A stretch of 64,000 bases of DNA from Paracoccus sp. (in: a-proteobacteria) (GCF_030538695.1 NZ_JAUNTN010000002.1:62001-126000), one strand, 5' to 3'; shown: positions 26,963-36,158, counted from the first letter of the stretch. A program made the numbers and translations. Notes: generated from the letters alone by a model not told the origin.

Positions 26963-27688
26963 ATGTCGATCTGGGAATACGCCAACCCCGTCAAGTTCAT
27001 GCGCCTGTCTGGCGCAGTGCTGCCCTTTGTGGTCGCCGCTGCCGTGCTGGCCACGGTCGGCGGGCTGATCTGGGGCTTTCTGACGCCCGAGGATTTCCGG
27101 CAGGGATCAACCGTCAAGATCATTTTCCTGCATGTGCCATCGGCGCTGATGGCGATTAACATTTGGGTGATGATGCTGGCGACCTCGCTGATCTGGCTGA
27201 TCCGCCGTCACCATGTCAGCGCCCTTGCCGCCAAGGCCGCAGCCCCCATCGGGGCGGTGATGACGCTGATTGCGCTGGTGACAGGCGCGGTCTGGGGCCA
27301 GCCGATGTGGGGGACGTGGTGGGAATGGGACCCGCGCCTGACCAGCTTCCTGATCCTGTTCCTGTTCTATCTGGGCTATATGGCGCTGTGGGCCGCGATT
27401 GACGATGCCGACAGCGCCGCCGATCTGACCTCGGTTCTTTGCATCGTCGGTTCGGTCTTTGCGTTCCTGTCACGCTATGCGGTTCTGTTCTGGAACCAGG
27501 GGCTGCATCAGGGGGCCAGCCTCTCAGTCGCGCCGGGTGAGCGGATGAGCGCGGTTTACCGTTATCCGCTGTATCTGACGATGACCGGCTTTGTGCTGCT
27601 GTTCGTGGCGCTGCTGCTGATCCGCACCCGCACCGAAATCCGCATCCGCCGCACCGCCGCCCTGCAAGCAAGGGAAACCCGCGCATGA
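26963..27688 (+). CDS. ccmC: Haem-handling protein CcmC
   Basis: CcmC loads haem onto CcmE. The 241 residues contain the haem-handling WWD domain (MWGTWWEWDPRLTSFLIL, about 114-131) and six membrane helices, with the expected histidines in IFLHVPSALMAIN and NQGLHQGAS. The ribosome binding site is GGTAGGAAGCCCC. The stop overlaps ccmD (ATGA). Confidence 0.96.
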   Translation: MSIWEYANPVKFMRLSGAVLPFVVAAAVLATVGGLIWGFLTPEDFRQGSTVKIIFLHVPSALMAINIWVMMLATSLIWLIRRHHVSALAAKAAAPIGAVMTLIALVTGAVWGQPMWGTWWEWDPRLTSFLILFLFYLGYMALWAAIDDADSAADLTSVLCIVGSVFAFLSRYAVLFWNQGLHQGASLSVAPGERMSAVYRYPLYLTMTGFVLLFVALLLIRTRTEIRIRRTAALQARETRA

Positions 27689-27846
27689 TCGAACTTGGCA
27701 AATATACGACGACGGTTTTGTCGGCTTATGGTATTTCGGGGCTGCTGATTGTCGGCCTGATTGTGCAATCTGTCCTGCGTAACGCCCGCGCCCGCCGTGC
27801 GCTGGAAGCTCAGGAAACCCGCATGAAAGAGGCCAGCCATGGCTAA
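27685..27846 (+). CDS. ccmD: Haem exporter small subunit CcmD
   Basis: A 53-residue single-helix protein (MIELGKYTTTVLSAYGISGL at the start, then a helix and the basic tail NARARRALEAQETR). CcmD holds CcmC, CcmE and the ABC part together. Coupled to ccmC by ATGA and overlapping ccmG by 8 bases. Length and position decide the call; the sequence itself is poorly conserved in the family. Confidence 0.9.
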   Translation: MIELGKYTTTVLSAYGISGLLIVGLIVQSVLRNARARRALEAQETRMKEASHG

Positions 27847-28363
27847 GATTCCACCGCTTGCCATTATTCCGCCGCTGGCCTTTGCCGTGCTGGCAGGGAT
27901 CTTTGTCTGGGGCATGGCACGGCAAGACCCGAACAGCCTGCCCTCGGCGCTGATCGGCAAGGAAGCCCCCGCGGTCGAGACCACGACCTTTGCCGGCCAG
28001 CCCGGCTTCAGCGACGCAACCCTGCGTGATGGTCAGGTCAAGCTGGTGAACTTTTGGGCCAGTTGGTGCGCGCCCTGCCGGGTCGAGCATCCCATTCTTG
28101 AGGCGCTGGACAAGCAGGGCGTCACCATTCTGGGCGTGAATTACAAAGATGATGCCCGCAAGGCTGACGGTTTCCTGCGTGAGCTTGGCAACCCCTTTGC
28201 CGCTGTTGGCAGCGACCCGCAGGGCCGGATGGCGCTGGATTGGGGCGTGTATGGGGTGCCGGAAACCTTTGTTGTCGATGGTGATGGCAAGGTGCTGTAT
28301 CGCTTTGCCGGGCCGCTGACCCCGCAACTGGTTGAGCGCGACATCCGTCCGCTGCTGAACTGA
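27839..28363 (+). CDS. ccmG: Periplasmic thiol:disulfide oxidoreductase CcmG (DsbE)
   Basis: CcmG reduces the apocytochrome haem-binding cysteines. The 174 residues have a membrane anchor (about 7-24), the thioredoxin active site NFWASWCAPCRVEHP (CAPC), and the CcmG-typical NYKDDARKA and WGVYGVPETFVVDGDG with the cis-proline. It ends the ccmABCDG set. ccmE, ccmF and ccmH are not in this window and must lie elsewhere, which is known for Paracoccus. Confidence 0.95.
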   Translation: MAKIPPLAIIPPLAFAVLAGIFVWGMARQDPNSLPSALIGKEAPAVETTTFAGQPGFSDATLRDGQVKLVNFWASWCAPCRVEHPILEALDKQGVTILGVNYKDDARKADGFLRELGNPFAAVGSDPQGRMALDWGVYGVPETFVVDGDGKVLYRFAGPLTPQLVERDIRPLLN

Positions 28364-28368
28364 CAGAT

Positions 28369-28392
28369 GAAGGGGGCGCGAACGCCCCCTTC
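28369..28392. terminator. Hairpin terminator between ccmG and the RTX gene
   Basis: A perfect 10-bp stem (GAAGGGGGCG / CGCCCCCTTC) with a CGAA tetraloop lies in the convergent gap. The following T tract is weak, so it may serve both directions. Confidence 0.65.
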
Positions 28393-28429
28393 CTTGCCTG
28401 TATCACTGCCTGTTTTGGTTAACTGCTGA

Positions 28430-29167
28430 TCACCAGATGAAATCGTCGGCGTCCAGATCGCGCAGGCGGGTATCCTCGATCCGCAGCGTGTGGGTGCCGT
28501 TGGTGAACACCACGTCGTTGCCGGATTGGGTCAGCTTGCTGCTGATATCCGACCAGCGGTTGATGTTGGTAAAGCTGCGCAGGTCGATTTCGTCATCACC
28601 GTTTTCGAAATCAGTGATACGGTCACGCCCGCCGGTGAACACGAAACGGTCGGCACCTTCGCCGCCGGTCAGGGTGTCATTGCCCGCACCACCGTTCAGC
28701 GTGTCATTGCCTTCGTGACCGACAAGACGGTCATGCCCGGCATCGCCCAGCATCAGGTCGTCGCCTTCGCCGCCGAACATACGGTCGTTGCCCGCACCGC
28801 CGAACATGCGGTCATTCCCTTCACCACCATACATGGTATCGGCACCGGCCCCGCCATACATGGTGTCGTTGCCTTCGCCGGCATTCATATAATCATTGCC
28901 GTTGCCGCCATCCATGTAATCATTGCCGCTGGAATCAATCAGTCGGTCGTCGCCGTCGCCGCCATACAGGCGATCTTCGCCCTTACCGCCCTGAATGGTG
29001 TCATTGCCGGCCCCACCATACAGGCGGTCGTCATCGTCACCACCATTGATTGAATCGTTGCCTTCCAGACCATAGATGGTGTCTTCACCATCGCCGCCAG
29101 TCAGAATATCGGCCCATTTGGTGCCGCGAATCAGATCGGCTTTGCCAGCTCCCCGGATCGTCGCCAT
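28430..29167 (-). CDS. RTX calcium-binding repeat protein
   Basis: Of its 245 residues, about 24-176 are 17 uninterrupted nonapeptides of the form GGxGxDxUx, which fold into a calcium-binding beta roll. A C-terminal region (DRITDFENGDDEIDLRSFT) resembles the end of secreted RTX proteins that leave by a type I system. There is no N-terminal signal and no enzymatic domain. No type I exporter genes are adjacent. I use the ATG at 29167 after GAGGAGAACAAAATC. The gene lies alone between ccmG and acnA. Confidence 0.88.
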   Translation of the reverse strand: MATIRGAGKADLIRGTKWADILTGGDGEDTIYGLEGNDSINGGDDDDRLYGGAGNDTIQGGKGEDRLYGGDGDDRLIDSSGNDYMDGGNGNDYMNAGEGNDTMYGGAGADTMYGGEGNDRMFGGAGNDRMFGGEGDDLMLGDAGHDRLVGHEGNDTLNGGAGNDTLTGGEGADRFVFTGGRDRITDFENGDDEIDLRSFTNINRWSDISSKLTQSGNDVVFTNGTHTLRIEDTRLRDLDADDFIW

Positions 29168-29268
29168 GATTTTGTTCTCCTCAGATACAGGGCGGATCAT
29201 TCCGTCCCTGTAAGGCTAACGGCGTGGCGGCAGGATTATTCCGGCATGTTGTGTGAAGTTTTTTTGAC

Positions 29269-29298
29269 AAAAAAAAGCCCCGCCGAAGCGGGGCTTTT
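29269..29298 (-). terminator. Rho-independent terminator of acnA
   Basis: On the minus strand a 7-bp stem GCGGGGC-type (AAAA-GCCCCGC / GCGGGGC-TTTT) with a 4-base loop is followed by eight T. It is 14 bases past the acnA stop. Confidence 0.88.
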
Positions 29299-29311
29299 CA
29301 TTCATGGGTGC

Positions 29312-32083
29312 TTACGCTTTCGCCAGATTGCGCAGAACGTAATGCAGCACACCACCGTTTTTCAGGTAGTCGATTTCGACCTCGGTATCGACGCGGGCTT
29401 TCAATTGGATGGTTTTCACCGTGCCATCAGCATATTTGATCGTGCAAGGCACCAGCGACAGCGGTTTGAAATCACCTTCCAGACCGTCGATGCTGATAAC
29501 CTCATCCCCGGTCAGGTTCAGCGATTTGCGGTTGTCGCCGCCGGTGAACTCGAACGGGATGACGCCCATGCCGACCAGGTTGGAACGGTGGATACGCTCG
29601 AAGGATTCCGCGATCACGGCTTTGACGCCCAGCAGGTTAGTGCCTTTGGCCGCCCAATCGCGTGAGGAACCGGCACCGTATTCGATGCCGCCGATCACGA
29701 CCAGAGGCGTCCCCTGCTCGACATAGGACATCGCCGCGTCATAAATCGCCGCCTGCTTGCCCGAGGCGTCCTTCGAGAAACCACCCTCGACCCCGTCCAG
29801 CATCTCGTTCTTGATGCGGATGTTGGCAAAGGTGCCGCGCATCATGATTTCGTGGTTGCCACGGCGCGAGCCATAGCTGTTGAAATCACGCGGCGCGACC
29901 TGACGTTCGGTCAGGTAACGACCGGCGGGCGTATCGGCCTTGAACGAACCGGCGGGCGAGATGTGGTCGGTGGTGATCATATCGCCCAGCAGCGCCAGAA
30001 CGCGGGCGCCGTCGATGTTGTGGATCGAACCGGCATCCTTGCCCATGCCCTGGAAATAGGGCGGGTTCTGGATATAGGTCGAGGACGCGGGCCAGTCATA
30101 GGTCTCGCTGTCGGTGGTTTCCACCGCCTGCCAACGCTCGTCGCCCTTGAACACATCGGCGTATTTCGCCTGGAACATTTCGCGGGTGACGATGGTATCG
30201 ACCAGATCGGCGACCTCTTTGCTGGTCGGCCAGATGTCTTTCAGGAACACGGCTTTCCCCTCGGGCGTATAGGCCAGCGGTTCAGTAGTCAGGTCGATGT
30301 TCATGTCGCCAGCGATGGCATAGGCCACGACCAGCGGCGGGCTGGCCAGATAGTTGGCTCGCACGTCCGGCGAAATCCGGCCTTCAAAGTTGCGGTTGCC
30401 CGACAGCACCGACACGGCGACCAGATCGTTGTCGTTGATCGACTTGGAAATCGCAGGCTCCAGCGGGCCAGAGTTGCCGATACAGGTCGTGCAGCCGAAA
30501 CCGACAAGGTTAAAGCCCAGCGCGTCCAGATCTTCCTGCAAACCGGCGGCCTTCAGATATTCCTCGACCACCTGCGATCCGGGGGCCAGCGAGGTTTTCA
30601 CCCACGGTTTCCGGTTCAGGCCAAGGGCGCGCGCCTTGCGGGCGACCAGACCGGCGGCCATCAGCACATAGGGGTTCGAGGTGTTGGTGCAGGACGTAAT
30701 CGAGGCGATCACGACCGAGCCGTCATGCAGCTTGTAGCCTTCGCCCTCGACCGCGCCGGAATTGAACCCGTCCAGATGGCCCGGCAGGTAATCCGGGGCA
30801 GGTGCGCCGCCCTCGTCGTTCCATTCCTTGATCTCGCGCCGGGCCGGTTCGGCCAGTTTGCGGGTGCCGCTGATGTATTTGCTGAACTCATAAGCCGAAT
30901 CGGTCAGGGCAACGTGATCCTGCGGACGTTTCGGGCCGGAAATCGCGGGGACAACATCGCCCTGATCCAGTTCCAGCGTGCTGGTGTAAACCGGCGCGTA
31001 ATCGGCACCGCGCCAGAAGCCGTTTTCCTTGGCGTAAGCCTCGACCAGCGCGATGCGGTCCTCGTCCCGGCCAGTCTGGCGCAGGTAACGCAGGGTTTCG
31101 GCATCAACCGGGAAGAAGCCGCAGGTCGCGCCATATTCGGGGGCCATGTTGGCGATGGTCGCGCGGTCGGCCAGCGGCATGTGGTCCAGACCTTCGCCGT
31201 AGAACTCGACGAATTTGCCGACGACGCCATGGGCGCGCAGCATTTGCACGACTTTCAGCACAAGGTCGGTCGCGGTCACGCCCTCGCGCAGCGCGCCGGT
31301 GATCTTGAAGCCGACAACCTCGGGGATCAGCATGGAAACCGGCTGACCCAGCATCGCGGCTTCGGCCTCGATCCCGCCGACGCCCCAGCCGAGGACGGCC
31401 AGACCGTTCACCATGGTGGTGTGACTGTCGGTGCCGACCAGCGTGTCGGGATAGGCGACGTTTTCGCCGTTCTGGTCGGTGTCGGTCCAGACGGTCTGCG
31501 CCAGATATTCCAGGTTCACCTGATGGCAGATGCCGGTGCCGGGTGGCACCACGCGGAAGTTGTTGAACGCCTTTTGACCCCATTTCAGGAAGGTATAGCG
31601 TTCGATGTTGCGTTCATATTCCAGCTCGACGTTGCGCTGGAAGGCGCGCGGGGTGCCGAACTCGTCGATCATAACCGAATGGTCGATGACCAGATCAACC
31701 GGGTTCAGCGGGTTGATTTTCTGTGCATCGCCGCCAAGCGCCTTGATCCCGTCGCGCATCGCGGCAAGGTCCACGACCGCCGGAACGCCGGTGAAATCCT
31801 GCATCAGAACGCGGGCCGGACGGTAGGCGATCTCACGCGGGTTCTTGCCGCCTTTTTGCGCCCATTCTGCGAAAGCCTTGATGTCATCGACGCTGACGGT
31901 GTGGCCGGCGTCCTCAAACCGCAGCATGTTTTCCAGCACCACTTTCAGGCTGGCGGGCAGCTTCGAGAAATCGCCAAGACCGGCTTCGGTCGCGGCGGGA
32001 ATCGAGTAATACACATAATCCTTGCCGCCCGCGCTCAGCTTGCGGCGGGTCTTGGCGGTGTCGGTTCCGGTGACGATGGGCAT
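29312..32083 (-). CDS. acnA: Aconitate hydratase A
   Basis: Interconverts citrate and isocitrate in the TCA cycle with a 4Fe-4S cluster. It has 923 residues, near the family's usual ~890-930. The cluster cysteines are in ASITSCTNTSNP and VGFGCTTCIGNSGPL, and the substrate-binding region YGAGSSRDWAAKG and HRSNLVGMGVIPFEF are present. The start at 32083 follows GGGAGGCCCTG. An unusual pair of 10-bp direct repeats lies upstream. Confidence 0.97.
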   Translation of the reverse strand: MPIVTGTDTAKTRRKLSAGGKDYVYYSIPAATEAGLGDFSKLPASLKVVLENMLRFEDAGHTVSVDDIKAFAEWAQKGGKNPREIAYRPARVLMQDFTGVPAVVDLAAMRDGIKALGGDAQKINPLNPVDLVIDHSVMIDEFGTPRAFQRNVELEYERNIERYTFLKWGQKAFNNFRVVPPGTGICHQVNLEYLAQTVWTDTDQNGENVAYPDTLVGTDSHTTMVNGLAVLGWGVGGIEAEAAMLGQPVSMLIPEVVGFKITGALREGVTATDLVLKVVQMLRAHGVVGKFVEFYGEGLDHMPLADRATIANMAPEYGATCGFFPVDAETLRYLRQTGRDEDRIALVEAYAKENGFWRGADYAPVYTSTLELDQGDVVPAISGPKRPQDHVALTDSAYEFSKYISGTRKLAEPARREIKEWNDEGGAPAPDYLPGHLDGFNSGAVEGEGYKLHDGSVVIASITSCTNTSNPYVLMAAGLVARKARALGLNRKPWVKTSLAPGSQVVEEYLKAAGLQEDLDALGFNLVGFGCTTCIGNSGPLEPAISKSINDNDLVAVSVLSGNRNFEGRISPDVRANYLASPPLVVAYAIAGDMNIDLTTEPLAYTPEGKAVFLKDIWPTSKEVADLVDTIVTREMFQAKYADVFKGDERWQAVETTDSETYDWPASSTYIQNPPYFQGMGKDAGSIHNIDGARVLALLGDMITTDHISPAGSFKADTPAGRYLTERQVAPRDFNSYGSRRGNHEIMMRGTFANIRIKNEMLDGVEGGFSKDASGKQAAIYDAAMSYVEQGTPLVVIGGIEYGAGSSRDWAAKGTNLLGVKAVIAESFERIHRSNLVGMGVIPFEFTGGDNRKSLNLTGDEVISIDGLEGDFKPLSLVPCTIKYADGTVKTIQLKARVDTEVEIDYLKNGGVLHYVLRNLAKA

Positions 32084-32166
32084 CAGGGCCTCCCTGTCGA
32101 TTGATGGGTCTGGCGAACGCTTCCCGGATGCCTTGTTTCCGGTCTGGTTGCAAGGCAGGGCCGCGT

Positions 32167-32186
32167 TTGTATGCGGTTGTATACCG
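32167..32186 (-). promoter_or_regulatory. Tandem 10-bp direct repeat upstream of acnA
   Basis: TTGTATGCGG and TTGTATACCG stand head to tail (8 of 10 bases equal), one helical turn apart, 84 bases before the acnA start. The pair also forms a GTAT-N8-ATAC inverted repeat (32169-32184). This spacing suits a transcription factor operator. The regulator is unknown. Confidence 0.35.
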
Positions 32187-32315
32187 AAACGGCGGAGCGG
32201 TTGCAAGCCCGTTTCCGGCCCTGATTGTGGCTGCAATGCCACGGGCTGATCCATGCCGGCGATACTGACGCAGCGGTGATTTGGCCCGCGCGGGATGGGG
32301 CGCTAAGGGGAAGCC

Positions 32316-33239
32316 ATGAAGATTGCCACGTTTCCCAAGCCTTTGACCATGTTTCGCCGCTTTCGCCTGTGTCATGTTCTGATTACCCTGACCCTGCTGG
32401 TCGGGCAGGCGGTCATGGCACAAGAGCCGGGTGGGGGTGCGCCTGACCCGGTTGCGCCATTGTCCGCCATCGGCGGCAGTGCCCCGCAGGGGCGGAGCTT
32501 GGGGCCGCTGAAACATGCGCCCATCGTGGTTGAACTGTTTACGTCGCAAGGCTGCTCGGCCTGCCCCGCCGCTGATCAGATGCTGGCGGATCTGGCTCAA
32601 AATCCTGATATTCTGCCGCTGTCGCTGCATGTCGATTACTGGGATTATCTGGGCTGGAAAGATGAACTTGCCAGCCCGGCTTTCACCCGCCGCCAGAAAA
32701 ATTATGCGCAGGCGACTGGTGGCGACAGCCTTTATACACCGCAGATCATCATTGGCGGGGTGGATGCGCTGATGAATCCGCAACCTGCTGATCTGATGCG
32801 CATTATTGAGGCGCAGCGGGCCGCGCCGGTGCCGGTTTCGGTTTCGGCCCGGCACGAGGGGGACGCATTTCACATCCGCCTTGTGCCACAGAACGACCTG
32901 CGCGGGCGGCTGGCGCTGGTGATGGTGCGCTATGTCCCGAACCGTCGGGCCACGATCACGGCGGGCGAAAATCAGGACAGGACGTTGAATTACAGCAATG
33001 TCGTTCTGGATATGCAGATGTTGGCTGAATGGGACGGGCGGCAGCCGATGGCGCTGCGTGTCACCAAGGGCGAAGCTGCTTCTCTGCAACAAGAGGTGAC
33101 TACCAATTTCATGCCCCCGGCCGTAGCCCCCGGCAAGGATTGGCCCGCCGATACCCGTCATGCGCTGCTGGTGCAGCAGATCATCAACCGCAAGACCGCA
33201 CTGCCCGGTCCGATTCTGGCCGCGATCCGGCTGGATTGA
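32316..33239 (+). CDS. DUF1223 thioredoxin-like exported protein
   Basis: A 307-residue protein. After an N-terminal signal-like segment (HVLITLTLLVGQAVMAQ, cleavage probably after MAQ near residue 36) comes the DUF1223 domain with VELFTSQGCSACPAAD (CxxC) and LHVDYWDYLGWKD, YTPQIIIGG. Such proteins have a thioredoxin-like fold; their role is not established. The gene is divergent from acnA, a common arrangement in this group. The ATG at 32349 is an alternative start. Confidence 0.82.
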   Translation: MKIATFPKPLTMFRRFRLCHVLITLTLLVGQAVMAQEPGGGAPDPVAPLSAIGGSAPQGRSLGPLKHAPIVVELFTSQGCSACPAADQMLADLAQNPDILPLSLHVDYWDYLGWKDELASPAFTRRQKNYAQATGGDSLYTPQIIIGGVDALMNPQPADLMRIIEAQRAAPVPVSVSARHEGDAFHIRLVPQNDLRGRLALVMVRYVPNRRATITAGENQDRTLNYSNVVLDMQMLAEWDGRQPMALRVTKGEAASLQQEVTTNFMPPAVAPGKDWPADTRHALLVQQIINRKTALPGPILAAIRLD

Positions 33240-33308
33240 CCACACGGGCTTGCCCGCCGGGGCGGGCTGCGCCACAACGGCAGCGATCTTATCAAAGCAA
33301 GGCCCGCA

Positions 33309-33914
33309 ATGTCTGATACTTCCCCCACGCTGTCGCCACGCCTCAAGGCGGTGCTGGAATATGGCCCGATTGCCGTTTTCTTCGCGGTTTTCATGCTGTT
33401 CCGCAATCACGAGGTCACGCTGTGGGGGCAAACCTATGGCAGTATCGTGTTGGCGACGCTGGTGTTCGTGCCGCTGACGGTGCTGGCCAGTGCAGTGACA
33501 TGGGCCAGAACCGGCAAGCTGTCGGTGGCGCAGATCGTGACTCTGGTCGTGGTGGTGCTGTTCGGTGGGCTGTCCATCTGGCTGAACGACCCGCGCTTTA
33601 TCAAGATGAAGCCGACGCTGATCTATCTGGCCTTTGCCGGACTGCTGGGTTTCGCATGGCTCACGCGCCGCAACTGGCTGCGCGCGGTTATGGGCGAGGC
33701 CCTGCCGATGAAAGAGACGGGCTGGCGCATCCTGACTGCGCGGCTGGCGTTGTTCTTTGCCGGGCTGGCCGTGGCAAATGAAATCGTGTGGCGGCTGATG
33801 TCCGACACGTTTTGGGTCAATTTCAAGACCTTTGGCCTGCCGGTGTTGATCTTTGTGTTTCTTATGGGCAATGCGGGCCTGTTCAAACGCTATGCGCTGA
33901 CGCCTGAGGAGTGA
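33309..33914 (+). CDS. yciB: Inner membrane septation protein YciB
   Basis: YciB (IspA/septation protein A) is a polytopic protein that affects envelope integrity and division. The 201 residues show five membrane helices and the family marks LEYGPIAVFF, NDPRFIKMKPTLIYL and ANEIVWR. The 3' end overlaps the convergent hydrolase gene by 25 bases. Confidence 0.92.
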   Translation: MSDTSPTLSPRLKAVLEYGPIAVFFAVFMLFRNHEVTLWGQTYGSIVLATLVFVPLTVLASAVTWARTGKLSVAQIVTLVVVVLFGGLSIWLNDPRFIKMKPTLIYLAFAGLLGFAWLTRRNWLRAVMGEALPMKETGWRILTARLALFFAGLAVANEIVWRLMSDTFWVNFKTFGLPVLIFVFLMGNAGLFKRYALTPEE

Positions 33915-34801
33915 CGCCAGCCCCACGCGGGCCGCGCCAGTCGGCGCAGGCGGGACCAGCGCGGCTCCTGTTGTTCGGGTAGGGTGGCGGCCAGCAGGCC
34001 AAGCGGCATGAGCTGTGGGCTGCGCAGAAAGCTGCGGTAAAGCTCGAAAATGCCGGGATGCAGATAGGGCGACCAATGTGAGGCAAGCTGGTCGCGCCAG
34101 CCGATGCCAAAGCCAAGCCGTCGCAAAGCCGCCCGCGTCTGGCCATCGTCGATCTGCATGTCCAGCCAGCGTGGATGCGGTCGGGCCAGTCCCGCGCCGA
34201 TGCTGCGCCGGTGCAGGCGGCCGCGCGTCAGCCACAGCTCGAAGCCAAAGTCGAACGGGTCGTTCTCGCGCGTGGTGATGTTCAGGATTTCCGGGCCGTC
34301 CGGGCGCAGCGCCATTCGGGCGCGGTCCTGAAACTCGGCCCCGGTCAGCAGGATCGCCCGGTTGATACTGCCCGGCGCGGCATGGCGGATTGCGGTAAGC
34401 GCCACCCGCGCTCCAAGAGAATGGCCGATCAGCGCGACCGGACGCCCCGATGCCTGCGCCAGATTCTGAACCAGTGTGGCCAGCCCGCGCCCCGCCATTC
34501 CGGCGCGGCCATAAGCCTGACGGAGTTTGCCAAGCGCAGGCCAGCCGTAGGCGATGGCCAGCCCGTCGGTCAGGGAGTCGTGCGAAAACCCCAGCCCTTC
34601 CGGCCAGGACCGCACCCTTGGGCCGGGCAGGTCCGGGGTCAGGGACAGGATGTGACGGTGCGGGCAGGCGGTCGGATGGGTCGGCGCAAAGCGAAACCCG
34701 TGGATCATCACGATCACCGGTGCCCCGGCAGGCAGGTTTGCCGCCTGTTCCAGCAGGTCCGGGGGCAGGGGGGCGTCGGTATTGACGATCCGCAGTGCCA
34801 T
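33890..34801 (-). CDS. Alpha/beta hydrolase family protein
   Basis: A 303-residue protein with the fold's hallmarks: VIVMIHGFRF near the oxyanion hole and the nucleophile elbow ALIGHSLGARVAL (GHSLG). No signal peptide is seen. It could be an esterase or lipase-like enzyme; the substrate is unclear. The ATG at 34801 is preferred to an in-frame start at 34981, since the added residues look like non-coding translation. Confidence 0.8.
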   Translation of the reverse strand: MALRIVNTDAPLPPDLLEQAANLPAGAPVIVMIHGFRFAPTHPTACPHRHILSLTPDLPGPRVRSWPEGLGFSHDSLTDGLAIAYGWPALGKLRQAYGRAGMAGRGLATLVQNLAQASGRPVALIGHSLGARVALTAIRHAAPGSINRAILLTGAEFQDRARMALRPDGPEILNITTRENDPFDFGFELWLTRGRLHRRSIGAGLARPHPRWLDMQIDDGQTRAALRRLGFGIGWRDQLASHWSPYLHPGIFELYRSFLRSPQLMPLGLLAATLPEQQEPRWSRLRRLARPAWGWRHSSGVSA

Positions 34802-34863
34802 CGGGGGACTCCGTTCCGGTTCCGATGGGTGCAATATGCCGCGCTGCGGCGACGGACATGTGA

Positions 34864-34946
34864 CCAGAGCATGAAACTTGTGTGACGCAGGCTGCTCTGG
34901 CGGGTTCTTGCCTCGCCCCGTCTGCGGTAGTAGGGCAAAACCGCAG
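34864..34946 (+). promoter_or_regulatory. Structured leader of metZ (unclassified)
   Basis: Two hairpins precede metZ: an 8-bp perfect stem CCAGAGCA / TGCTCTGG (34864-34871 with 34893-34900) and a 7-bp stem CTGCGGT / ACCGCAG (34922-34928 with 34940-34946), the second ending 21 bases before the start codon. Methionine genes often have SAM-sensing leaders, but I do not see the conserved core of SAM-II or SAM/SAH riboswitches. Confidence 0.3.
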
Positions 34947-34967
34947 CGAACACAGAAAGGCCATGCC

Positions 34968-36158
34968 ATGTCCACGCTCAAGGATGTTTCGGATTGTCAT
35001 CCGCGCACCCGCGCCGTTCATCAGGCCGCCCGCCGCAGCCAATATGGCGAGGTGGCCGAGGCGCTGTATATGACGCAGGGCTTCGTCTATGACAGTGCCG
35101 AACAGGCCGAGGCGCGTTTCGTGAAGTCCGGCCCGGATGAGTTCATCTATGCCCGCTATGGCAACCCGACCAGCCGGATTTTTGAAGATCGCCTCGCCTC
35201 GCTGGAGGGGACCGAGGATTGTTTTGCCACCGCCAGCGGCATGGCGGCGGTCAATGGCGCACTTATGGCGGTGGCCGAGCCGGGCAAGCGCATCGTTGCC
35301 GCCAGCGCCTTGTTCGGGTCGTGCATCTATGTGCTGGAGATTCTGAAGACGTTTGGCGTCGATGTGGTCTTTGTCGATGGCACCAATCTGGATCAGTGGC
35401 GGGCAGCGATCAATGCGGAAACCGTGGCGGTGTTCTTTGAAACCGTTTCGAACCCCGGTCTTGAGGTTGCCGATATGCCCGCCATTGCAGAGCTGGCCCA
35501 TGCCGTCGGTGCGCTGGTCATGGTGGATAACGTCTTTGCCACGCCGGTGTTTTCCCGTGCGGTTGAGCAAGGGGCGGATGTTATCATTTATTCCACGACC
35601 AAGCATATCGACGGCGGCGGCCGGGCGCTTGGCGGCGCGATCTGTGGCCGCAGTGATTTCGTGCGTGGCAAGGCCGAGCCTTATCTGAAACATACCGGCG
35701 GTGCGATCAGCCCGTTCAACGCCTGGCTGATGCTGAACGGGTTGACCAGCATGGACCTGCGCGTGCGTCAGCAGGCGGAAACCGCGCTGATCGTGGCCGA
35801 ACGTCTGTCCGGCAATCCGGCGTTTTCGCAGGTGATCTATCCGGGCCTTGCCAACCACGCGCAGCATGATCTGGCCATGCGGCTGATGGGATCGGGGGGG
35901 ACCATGATTGCGCTGGAACTGGCGGGCGGCAAGGACGCGGCCTTCCGCCTGTTGGACGGGCTGCGGATCGTCACGATTTCCAACAATCTGGGCGACGCGC
36001 GGTCGATCATTACCCACCCGGCGACCACCACTCACCAGCGGTTGAGCGATGAGGCCAAGGCCCAGCTTGGCATCACGCCGGGGCTGGTGCGTCTGTCGAT
36101 CGGGCTGGAACATGCCGATGACCTGATCCGCGACATCGAGCAGGCGCTGGCGGATTAA
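34968..36158 (+). CDS. metZ: O-succinylhomoserine sulfhydrylase
   Basis: A PLP enzyme that makes homocysteine directly from O-succinylhomoserine and sulfide. The 396 residues have ARYGNPTSRIFEDRLASLEG, the cofactor aspartate in VMVDNVFATPVF, and the PLP lysine in YSTTKHIDGGGRALGG. DDLIRDIEQAL at the end fits the Cys/Met metabolism family. I start at 34968 after AGAAAGGCCATGCC; an ATG five bases earlier is out of frame. O-acetylhomoserine as substrate cannot be excluded. Confidence 0.9.
   Translation: MSTLKDVSDCHPRTRAVHQAARRSQYGEVAEALYMTQGFVYDSAEQAEARFVKSGPDEFIYARYGNPTSRIFEDRLASLEGTEDCFATASGMAAVNGALMAVAEPGKRIVAASALFGSCIYVLEILKTFGVDVVFVDGTNLDQWRAAINAETVAVFFETVSNPGLEVADMPAIAELAHAVGALVMVDNVFATPVFSRAVEQGADVIIYSTTKHIDGGGRALGGAICGRSDFVRGKAEPYLKHTGGAISPFNAWLMLNGLTSMDLRVRQQAETALIVAERLSGNPAFSQVIYPGLANHAQHDLAMRLMGSGGTMIALELAGGKDAAFRLLDGLRIVTISNNLGDARSIITHPATTTHQRLSDEAKAQLGITPGLVRLSIGLEHADDLIRDIEQALAD

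Noticed and set aside
34802..34967. SAM-II riboswitch upstream of metZ
   Set aside because: The conserved pseudoknot core and the GCUAAA-type segment next to the ribosome binding site are not found.
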